Shown here in pieces: positions 1 through 5,030 of a DNA stretch of 5,694 bases. The translations under genes and the position numbers were made by a program. The stretch covers positions 1 through 5,694 of the forward strand of contig NZ_JBMFWL010000053.1 in assembly GCF_049965315.1 (NCBI RefSeq), in the 5' to 3' direction. This stretch comes from Acidithiobacillus_B sp049965315 (lineage in GTDB: Bacteria; Pseudomonadota; Gammaproteobacteria; Acidithiobacillales; Acidithiobacillaceae). The number at the start of each line of letters is the position of its first letter. Positions within the stretch are counted from its first letter, which is position 1. Under the pieces are notes generated by a model that searched no databases, had not been told where the DNA came from, and worked only from the letters and a program-made list of their open reading frames with translations.

Positions 1-27
1 CTTCCGACTCGATTTCATGGTATCCAT
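1..27 (-). CDS. Start of IS transposase OrfA (partial, runs off window)
   Basis: Nine in-frame codons, MDTMKSSRK, reach the window edge. A short basic N-terminus beginning about 50 to 60 bases inside the terminal repeat is typical of IS3-family OrfA, the helix-turn-helix DNA-binding half of the transposase that is completed by programmed frameshifting into OrfB. A GGAG motif lies at 30-33 (minus strand). It is too close to the first ATG (27) and about 11 bases from the second (18), so the start could be MKSSRK. With only six to nine residues visible, the call rests mostly on the adjacent IS-like end. Confidence 0.4.
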
Positions 28-77
28 GGCTCCATTTTTTCACACTTCAGAGCCTCCACGAAAACCGGGGGGATTCA
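1..77 (-). mobile_element. Left end of a probable IS3-family insertion sequence (partial)
   Basis: Read on the minus strand from 77, the sequence begins TGAATCCCCCCGGTTTTCG and continues with GTGGAGGCT. This resembles the TGAA-C-rich-CGG-TTT-GGAGGC terminal inverted repeats of many IS3-family elements (family knowledge). It lies exactly where a CBS-domain reading frame loses its family-like sequence, and it is followed about 50 bases later by a possible transposase start. The other end lies outside the window, so the target-site duplication and the second inverted repeat cannot be checked. The bases just outside the element are GTAC on the minus strand, a candidate duplication. The IS3 assignment is inference from the terminus and the orfA start. 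It could be a related element with similar ends. Confidence 0.6.
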
Positions 78-183
78 GTACTCCGTTGATCCGGTGTTCC
101 AGCAGTAGCCGGGCGATCTCCGCCACCGGGGTCTGCGGCGCGACGGTAAGCGGATCCGGAGTCATGAGTTGCTCTACTTTCAT
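40..183 (-). pseudogene. CBS-domain protein gene of the ars operon, truncated by the IS
   Basis: The frame opens with ATG at 183 behind a GGAG ribosome site eight bases upstream. It encodes 47 residues starting MKVEQLMTPDPLTV and continuing through a typical first half of a CBS motif, ending RINGVL at about residue 36. CBS domains normally continue with a PVVD-like strand, but here the frame enters the IS terminus and stops at 40 after eleven unrelated residues. CBS domains bind adenine nucleotides and usually occur in pairs, so a protein of roughly 140 to 150 residues would be expected. The start lies 56 bases after the arsA stop on the same strand, so it was probably the last gene of the operon. 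A CBS-domain gene next to arsDA is, from memory, also seen in the A. caldus arsenic transposon. The product here is almost certainly non-functional. Confidence 0.8.
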
Positions 184-239
184 TTCGTCTACTCCTCTCT
201 GTCCTATGCTTGTCGGTCCCTCGGATCCGATCACTACGG

Positions 240-2003
240 TCACGACGCCGGATTCAGCAGCGATCGCAAGTGGTCTATGCCCACCGGCTCCTCTGCCTGC
301 ATCGGTACCAGGGCGACGCGTTTGGCGTAGCGGGTGCGAACCGCCTCGATCTGGGCCACCTCCAACGCGGCGCGCTGCTTCAGCAAGGGCGACGCAGTCG
401 GCGCAGCGGCCAGGCTGTTGTTGATGACCCAGGCCCACGGCTCGATGCCTGCACGACGCAGGTCTTCCTGCAGTTGCGCGGCCTCCAGGACCGGAGTGGG
501 TTCCGGCAGGGTCACGATCAACACCTTCGTCCGTTCCGGGTCCTGCAACTGCATCATCGGCGTGGTGTAATGCACCTGCGGATCGATGAGGTGGCGGGTC
601 ACTTCGCGATGATAGGCCCCGGTGGCGTCCAGCAGCAGCAGGGTATGCCCGGTTGGTGCGGTATCCATCACCACGAATTGCTTGCCGGCCTCGCGGATGA
701 CGCGCGAGAACGCCTGGAACACCGCGATTTCCTCGGTGCAGGGCGAGCGCAAGTCTTCTTCCAGCATGGCACGGCCTTCGGCATCCAGGTCTTTGCCTTT
801 GCTGTCCAGCACCTGCTGGCGATAACGCTCGGTTTCCACCTCCGGGTCAATGCGGCTGACTTCCAGATTATCCAGCGAACCGGCCAGCGTGTCGGACAGA
901 TGCGCGGCGGGGTCGGAGGTGGTCAGGTGAACGGGCAGGCCGCGTTCGGCCAGCGCCACCGCCACCGCAGCCGCCAGGGTGGTTTTGCCGACTCCGCCCT
1001 TGCCCATCATCATGATCAAGCCGTGACCCGTTCCAGCGATCGCTTCAACCAGCGTCGACAAGCGCGGAAGGTCAACGCATTGGACGGGCGCACCGCTACC
1101 GGCGGGGACGATTTCGTCTCGATCAGCGAACAGGCTGCGCAGCGCTCCGACGCCGACCATGTTGAATGCCTTGAGCGGCAATTGATCGACTGGCAGATCG
1201 CGCAGCGCGGCGGGCATGCCTGCTATGGCCGCCTGCTCGCGGTGGCGTATGGCAGCGGCCAGCGCGTCGTGAACGGCTTCGCCGGCTGGCAGCACACCGT
1301 TGATGACCAGGTTCTGCCGGGTCAGGCCGATGGCGGCCAATTCCTGATGGGTGCGGGCGACCTCATCCAGCGTGGTTTTCTGCGCGCGGGCGACCAGCAT
1401 CAGGCGCGTGCGCTCGGGATCGGACAGCGCCTTGACCGCTTCGGCATAACGCTGGCGTTGCTTTTCCAGGCCCGCCAGTGGACCGAGGCACGACGCGCCT
1501 TCCGGATTTTTCTCGATAAAGCCGCTCCACGCGCCGGACAATTGCAACAGGCGAATGGTATGGCCAGTCGGCGCCGTGTCGAAGACGATGTGATCGTAGT
1601 CGGCAGTCAGTGCCGCATCGGTCAGCAAAGCGGTGAATTCGTCGAAGGCCGCGATTTCGGTGGTGCAGGCTCCGGAGAGCTGTTCTTCGATGCCTTTGAC
1701 CACGGCGTCCGGCAGAGCGCCGCGCACGGGGCCCACGATGCGCTCCCGGTACTGTTGTGCGGCCTGTTGGGGATCGATTTCCAGGGCGAATAGCCCGGGC
1801 ACCGTAGCAATGGCGGTGATCCTGTTGCCGATAGCCTGACCGAATACCTGACCGACGTTGGACGCCGGGTCGGTGCTCACCAGCAAGACCTTCTTGCCCA
1901 GTCGAACCAGGTGAATGGCCATGGCACAGGACAGCGACGTTTTACCAACGCCCCCCTTGCCAGTGAAAAACAGAAAGGTGGGCGGGTTTTGTAGGAAAAG
2001 CAT
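240..2003 (-). CDS. arsA: ArsA, arsenite-stimulated ATPase of the ArsAB efflux pump
   Basis: This 587-residue protein matches the usual two-half ArsA (583 residues in the E. coli plasmid R773 protein). It is a cytoplasmic ATPase that docks on ArsB and powers arsenite or antimonite extrusion. Half A1 has the P-loop GKGGVGKTS at residues 15-23 and the DTAPTGHT switch at 142-149. Half A2 has GKGGVGKTT at 334-342 and DTAPTGHT at 447-454. The metalloid-site cysteines are at 113, 172 and 422, the same numbers as in the R773 enzyme, so the pump should be allosterically competent. The start at MLFLQNPP was chosen over an upstream in-frame ATG at 2063 because it matches family N-termini, has a GGGGA ribosome site seven bases upstream, and avoids overlapping arsD. 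It follows arsD by 40 bases. Its partner ArsB is on the opposite strand, so balanced expression relies on the shared control region. Confidence 0.97.
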   Translation of the reverse strand: MLFLQNPPTFLFFTGKGGVGKTSLSCAMAIHLVRLGKKVLLVSTDPASNVGQVFGQAIGNRITAIATVPGLFALEIDPQQAAQQYRERIVGPVRGALPDAVVKGIEEQLSGACTTEIAAFDEFTALLTDAALTADYDHIVFDTAPTGHTIRLLQLSGAWSGFIEKNPEGASCLGPLAGLEKQRQRYAEAVKALSDPERTRLMLVARAQKTTLDEVARTHQELAAIGLTRQNLVINGVLPAGEAVHDALAAAIRHREQAAIAGMPAALRDLPVDQLPLKAFNMVGVGALRSLFADRDEIVPAGSGAPVQCVDLPRLSTLVEAIAGTGHGLIMMMGKGGVGKTTLAAAVAVALAERGLPVHLTTSDPAAHLSDTLAGSLDNLEVSRIDPEVETERYRQQVLDSKGKDLDAEGRAMLEEDLRSPCTEEIAVFQAFSRVIREAGKQFVVMDTAPTGHTLLLLDATGAYHREVTRHLIDPQVHYTTPMMQLQDPERTKVLIVTLPEPTPVLEAAQLQEDLRRAGIEPWAWVINNSLAAAPTASPLLKQRAALEVAQIEAVRTRYAKRVALVPMQAEEPVGIDHLRSLLNPAS

Positions 2004-2043
2004 GCCGAAGTCCCCGTTGGAACATACGCCGATGATGAACCGT

Positions 2044-2406
2044 TCAGCAGGTTCCGCCGCCACCGCAACAGCCGCCAGAAGGGCTTTCCATGGCTGGCGC
2101 CGCCGCCAACCCGGCCCAGCGGAGCAGTTCCCCGCGGGTGGGATAGCGCCCGGCCAGGGCGATCTCCCCTTCGACCAAGATCAGCGGCAACGCTTCGGCG
2201 CCAGAACGATCCAAAAACTGTTTCACCACCGAATTGTGGACAAAGGCCATGGGTTCCTGGCTGAGGTTGTAGCGTACCAGATCGATTCCCTGGCCTTTCG
2301 CCCAGTCCGCGTCGGCAGAAAAGCGCACCAGCGCAGGATCTATGGTCGGACCGCATACGCCCGTACTGCAGCACATGGCGGGGTCATACACACGGATTTT
2401 GGTCAT
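2044..2406 (-). CDS. arsD: ArsD, arsenite metallochaperone and weak ars repressor
   Basis: The 120-residue product fits the family length and starts MTKIRVYDPAMCCSTGVCG. Cys12, Cys13 and Cys18 form the conserved arsenite site from which ArsD transfers As(III) to ArsA (family knowledge). The thioredoxin-like body ends in a Cys-Gly-rich tail with the pair Cys113-Cys114 and a single Cys120. The R773 protein has two pairs in its tail, so one cysteine is missing here. The tail is dispensable for chaperone activity in the literature as I recall it. The start at 2406 has AGGAG eight bases upstream. An in-frame ATG at 2448 would add 14 unlike residues and is not preferred. The gene lies 44 bases after arsC and 40 before arsA, in operon order. 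Confidence 0.96.
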   Translation of the reverse strand: MTKIRVYDPAMCCSTGVCGPTIDPALVRFSADADWAKGQGIDLVRYNLSQEPMAFVHNSVVKQFLDRSGAEALPLILVEGEIALAGRYPTRGELLRWAGLAAAPAMESPSGGCCGGGGTC

Positions 2407-2429
2407 GATGAAGTCTCCTGAAAGAATGG

Positions 2430-2441
2430 ATGCCGTCTGAA
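2430..2441 (+). other. Perfect match to the Neisseria 12-mer DNA uptake sequence
   Basis: ATGCCGTCTGAA occurs once, in the 44-base gap between arsC and arsD. It equals the extended DNA uptake sequence (AT-DUS) of Neisseria that enhances natural transformation. The match is exact, but no inverted partner is present, so it does not form the hairpin terminator that paired copies make. It may be coincidence. No function in this host is claimed. Confidence 0.35.
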
Positions 2442-2450
2442 AAGCCACGA

Positions 2451-2936
2451 TTACCGTTCACCGATGCGCGCCAGTTCGGCTTGCAGGGCCGGGCCGCCAC
2501 CTTCTTCCCACTGTGTCCAGGGCAGGGCCAGAAAGGCTTCGATCCGACGACGCAGGATCTGGTAGGCGGTGGTGAAGGCCGCCTCGATCTCCGCCTCGCT
2601 GCCCGTTGCCTTGGCGGGGTCTTCCACGCCCCAATGGGCGCGGAGCGCCGGGCCGAGATAGGCGGGGCAGGTCTCGCCGGCGGCGCTGGCGCAGACGGTG
2701 ATGACGATGTCGGGCGTTTCCGGCAGGTCGTCCCAGGATTTGCTGTGCAGACCCTCCGTGGGAATCCCCTCGCGCTGGAGCAAGGCGAGCGAGCGGGGAT
2801 GCACAAACCCCGTCGGGTGACTCCCGGCGCTCATGGCATGCATGTGCGGGCCCGTGAGGGCATTAAAGGTGGCCTCGGCAAGGATGGAGCGGCAGGAATT
2901 GCCGGTGCATAAAAACAGAATGTTGAGAGATTTCAT
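2451..2936 (-). CDS. arsC: ArsC, thiol-dependent arsenate reductase (LMW-phosphatase fold)
   Basis: This 161-residue cytoplasmic enzyme reduces arsenate to arsenite, the form that ArsAB exports. The phosphatase-type loop CTGNSCRS (Cys10 nucleophile, Arg16) sits near the N-terminus. Cys82 and Cys90 lie in TVCASAAGETCP and should carry the resolving disulfide cascade, and AHWGVEDP at 100-107 is a typical family motif. The Cys82-Cys90 spacing is one residue longer than the 82/89 pair of the staphylococcal enzyme. The reductant (thioredoxin or another thiol system) cannot be told from sequence. The start at 2936 overlaps the arsR stop as ATGA, with a modest GAGG site five bases upstream, implying translational coupling. 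The same frame stays open upstream across arsR, but that extension has no family resemblance. Confidence 0.95.
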   Translation of the reverse strand: MKSLNILFLCTGNSCRSILAEATFNALTGPHMHAMSAGSHPTGFVHPRSLALLQREGIPTEGLHSKSWDDLPETPDIVITVCASAAGETCPAYLGPALRAHWGVEDPAKATGSEAEIEAAFTTAYQILRRRIEAFLALPWTQWEEGGGPALQAELARIGER

Positions 2937-3298
2937 TTGGCCCTCGACTGCGTGCAGGAAAAAGAAGGCTCGCCGCCCGGCATTGCGCCAGGGGCGCACA
3001 ACTCCGGCCGATGCCCGCAACAATTGTCCGTGAGATAGGCAATGAGCCCTCCCACTGCCATCAGACAGGCCCGGTAGCGTTGGTAGCGGCCTTCCCGATG
3101 ACCGCTTACCAAGCCGGCATATTGCAGGGTTTTGAGATGAAAAGAGATGCTGTTTCCGGGAATATCGAGCCGTGCGGCAATGTCCCCGGCAACGAGACCG
3201 TCGGGTTCGTGCTCCACCAAGAGGCGATAAATATTTAGTCGGACGGGGGACGCCAATGCTTCGAGCAGACGGATGACGTGATCTTGCTGTGTTTCCAT
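2933..3298 (-). CDS. arsR: ArsR, arsenite-responsive ArsR/SmtB-family repressor
   Basis: This 121-residue winged-helix repressor releases operator DNA when arsenite binds. The N-terminal helices are followed by the helix-turn-helix at about residues 35-62 (DIAARLDIPGNSISFHLKTL) and a wing ending GRYQRYR at 70-76. The E. coli-type ELCVCDL metal site in the recognition region is absent. Instead Cys93 and Cys94 in DNCCGHRPELC, with Cys101, form a C-terminal cluster like that described for A. ferrooxidans ArsR (Cys95, Cys96, Cys102), although the gap to the third cysteine is one residue longer. Cys78 and Cys115 are also present. The start at 3298 has GGAG seven bases upstream and lies about 18 bases below the predicted transcription start. 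The gene overlaps arsC by four bases and is divergent from arsB, so it probably represses both arms. Confidence 0.95.
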   Translation of the reverse strand: METQQDHVIRLLEALASPVRLNIYRLLVEHEPDGLVAGDIAARLDIPGNSISFHLKTLQYAGLVSGHREGRYQRYRACLMAVGGLIAYLTDNCCGHRPELCAPGAMPGGEPSFSCTQSRAK

Positions 3299-3321
3299 TG
3301 ATCAACTCCAGAATAGTTATT

Positions 3322-3339
3322 GAAGTATTGACATATTTC
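3322..3339. promoter_or_regulatory. Candidate ArsR operator (imperfect inverted repeat)
   Basis: GAAGTAT-TGAC-ATATTTC is an inverted repeat of two seven-base arms (six of seven pairs match) around a four-base spacer. It covers the -10 box of the arsR promoter and contains the candidate arsB -35 box, so one bound ArsR dimer could shut both arms. AT-rich dyads of this kind are usual ArsR targets. A second small dyad, AATA-GT-TATT, lies next to it at 3312-3321, and TATTGA is repeated with an eight-base period at 3318 and 3326. Confidence 0.55.
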
Positions 3340-3352
3340 CGGGGATCGTCAA
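3324..3352 (-). promoter_or_regulatory. Predicted sigma70 promoter of arsRCDA
   Basis: On the minus strand TTGACG (-35, 3347-3352) is followed by a 17-base spacer and AATACT (-10, 3324-3329). The -35 box matches five of six consensus bases and the -10 four of six. Transcription would start near 3316, giving a short leader before the arsR ATG at 3298. Predicted by eye only. Confidence 0.6.
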
Positions 3353-3356
3353 GACT
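3328..3356 (+). promoter_or_regulatory. Candidate promoter of arsB
   Basis: A perfect TTGACA lies at 3328-3333. The best -10 at 17-base spacing is AAGACT (3351-3356), only three of six consensus bases, so the promoter may be weak or the true -10 may be elsewhere. A start near 3363 would leave a leader of about 40 bases before arsB. The -35 sits inside the candidate operator. Confidence 0.4.
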
Positions 3357-3385
3357 CAACCTCGCATTCTCAAAGCCCGCGTTTC

Positions 3386-3391
3386 AAGGAG
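3386..3391 (+). promoter_or_regulatory. Ribosome binding site of arsB
   Basis: AAGGAG lies 11 bases before the ATG at 3403. An in-frame GTG at 3391 overlaps the site and is too close to use, and an in-frame ATG at 3289 would add 38 residues unlike the family and run through the promoter. The 3403 start is therefore preferred. Confidence 0.7.
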
Positions 3392-3402
3392 TGGCTCCGT
3401 CC

Positions 3403-4716
3403 ATGTTGGCTATCGTGATCTTCGTTATCACCCTCATCCTGGTGATCTGGCAACCGCGTGGGCTGGGCATCGGCTGGAGCGCCATGGGTGGCGCGTTGGT
3501 GGCGCTGGCGACCGGCGTCATTCACTGGAGCGATATTCCCATCGTCTGGCATATCGTCTGGGACGCCACCTTTACTTTCGTAGCGCTGATCATCATTTCC
3601 CTGATTCTTGATGAGGCGGGCTTTTTCCACTGGGCGGCCCTGCATGTCGCACGCTGGGGGAGAGGGTCCGGGCGCCTTCTCTTTCCCCTGATCGTCATGC
3701 TTGGGGCCAGCATCGCTGCGGTTTTCGCCAACGATGGCGCGGCGTTACTGCTCACCCCCATCGTCATGGCCATCCTCTTGCGCCTCGACTTTACGCCTGC
3801 GGCCACCTTTGCCTTTGTCATCGCCACGGGCTTTGTGGCCGATACTACCAGTCTGCCACTCATGATCTCCAACCTGGTCAATATTGTCAGCGCCAACTAT
3901 TTCCAGATCCCCTTTGATCGCTATGCGCTGGTGATGATACCCGTCGATCTGGTGGCCCTGGTTGCCACCCTGCTGGTGCTCTGGTTCCGTTTCCGTAACC
4001 ACCTGCCGCGTCACTATCCGCTCGGCGGACTGGAGTCGCCCGCCACCGCGATTCGCGACCCGCTGGTTTTCCGGGCCAGCTTTCCGGTATTGATGACGTT
4101 GCTGGCGGCCTACTTCATTACGGCGCACTGGCAGGTGCCGGTATCCGTGGTGACCGGCTCTGGCGCGCTGGTTTTGCTGGCCATCGCTGGAAGGTGGGCG
4201 CGCGGTGGGCGCGGCGCCCGGATCCCGGTGCGTAAAGTGCTGCGCGAAGCGCCCTGGCAGATCGTGATCTTCAGCTTGGGCATGTATCTGGTGGTGTACG
4301 GCCTGCGCAATGCCGGACTCACCGATTATCTAGCGATGGCATTGCAGTGGCTTGGGGGACAGGGGCAGGTGGTCGCGGCGGTGGGTACGGGGGTATTGAG
4401 TGCGGCACTCTCCTCCATCATGAACAATATGCCTGCCGTGCTGGTGGGGGCACTGGCCATTCATCATGCCCAAGGCCTAAGTCCGATGATCCGGGAAATC
4501 ATGGTCTATGCCAATATTGTGGGCTGTGATCTCGGCCCCAAATTCACGCCCATCGGTAGCCTGGCTACGCTGCTCTGGCTCCATGTGCTGCAGCGCAAGG
4601 GCATGACCATCACCTGGGGGCAGTATATGAAAACCGGGCTATTGATCACGCCGCCGGTGCTTCTGCTCACTCTGCTGGCATTGGCCTTCTGGCTGCCGGT
4701 GACGGGCCTTTCCTGA
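3403..4716 (+). CDS. arsB: ArsB, arsenite/antimonite efflux permease
   Basis: This 437-residue inner-membrane protein is of the ArsB family (429 residues in E. coli). It exports arsenite either by proton antiport or as the channel for the ArsA ATPase. Hydrophobic stretches run almost throughout, starting at residues 1-16 and 23-40, consistent with the family's 12 membrane spans. Recognisable family stretches are VFANDGAALLLTP (107-119), APWQIVIFSLGMYLVVYGLRN (within 283-303), SSIMNNMPAVLVGAL (337-351) and GCDLGPKFTPIGSLATLLW (374-392). Cys375 is the only cysteine, as in the E. coli protein. It is ArsB, not the unrelated Acr3 permease, which has a conserved functional cysteine. It is transcribed away from arsR, and its TGA overlaps the next ATG as TGATG. 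In A. ferrooxidans arsH follows arsB (from memory); here no arsH is seen. Confidence 0.97.
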   Translation: MLAIVIFVITLILVIWQPRGLGIGWSAMGGALVALATGVIHWSDIPIVWHIVWDATFTFVALIIISLILDEAGFFHWAALHVARWGRGSGRLLFPLIVMLGASIAAVFANDGAALLLTPIVMAILLRLDFTPAATFAFVIATGFVADTTSLPLMISNLVNIVSANYFQIPFDRYALVMIPVDLVALVATLLVLWFRFRNHLPRHYPLGGLESPATAIRDPLVFRASFPVLMTLLAAYFITAHWQVPVSVVTGSGALVLLAIAGRWARGGRGARIPVRKVLREAPWQIVIFSLGMYLVVYGLRNAGLTDYLAMALQWLGGQGQVVAAVGTGVLSAALSSIMNNMPAVLVGALAIHHAQGLSPMIREIMVYANIVGCDLGPKFTPIGSLATLLWLHVLQRKGMTITWGQYMKTGLLITPPVLLLTLLALAFWLPVTGLS

Positions 4717-5030
4717 TGCACATCCTCGGCCTGCTGCTCAATGCTCACCCTGCCGAGCGCCTGTCCAATACCTTGAATCTCTCTTTCCCCGGGGTGGCGG
4801 GCTGGCAACTCCTCGCCGCCGTCCCGGAGATCGCCGCACCCACGGGCTCCGCCTGTCATGCGGGCGGCCATACAGTGAGTGATGTCCTGGCGGCGATGTC
4901 CATGCCCCGGGAACAAGCCTTGGGTGCGATCCGTTTGAGTTTGGGCCGATTCACCACCACGGCGGAGATCGAGGAGGCGGCAAGCGTTCTGATCGCCGCT
5001 TGGCGGCGCCTGACGGGGGCGGTAGGCTGA
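4716..5030 (+). CDS. C-terminal fragment of a cysteine desulfurase (class V aminotransferase), probably a remnant
   Basis: The 104 residues match only the last quarter of NifS/IscS-like cysteine desulfurases, which are about 380 to 400 residues long. NAHPAERLSNTLNLSFPGV, TGSACHAGG and IRLSLGRFTT are characteristic. Cys47 in TGSACHAGG corresponds to the catalytic, persulfide-forming cysteine. The PLP-binding large domain is absent, and the fragment contains no lysine at all, so it cannot be a desulfurase by itself. Family resemblance begins within about five codons of the ATG, so the deletion or insertion point lies almost at the arsB stop. Stop/start overlaps of the form TGATG occur at both ends, so it may be translated through coupling, although no clear ribosome site is visible. 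The likeliest reading is a truncated gene left at the edge of the ars island. A small cysteine-loop protein is possible but unsupported. Confidence 0.75.
   Translation: MHILGLLLNAHPAERLSNTLNLSFPGVAGWQLLAAVPEIAAPTGSACHAGGHTVSDVLAAMSMPREQALGAIRLSLGRFTTTAEIEEAASVLIAAWRRLTGAVG

Noticed and set aside
210..1793. A 527-codon open frame on the plus strand opposite arsA
   Set aside because: Its product is rich in Gln, Arg, Gly and His with no family-like motif. It mirrors the codon pattern of arsA, a common effect of GC-rich genes. No ribosome site or promoter supports it.
240..2003. Repeated P-loop and DTAPTGHT motifs suggesting a tandem gene duplication
   Set aside because: The two copies are the normal A1 and A2 halves of a single ArsA protein in one uninterrupted frame.
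2451..3359. Extended 302-residue ArsC frame that might be an ArsR-ArsC fusion
   Set aside because: The extra N-terminal part is arsR read in the wrong frame and shows no repressor sequence. arsR has its own start, ribosome site and a stop overlapping the arsC ATG.
3522..4128. Open frames on the minus strand opposite arsB
   Set aside because: They overlap each other and a clearly coding arsB, with low-complexity basic products and no start signals.
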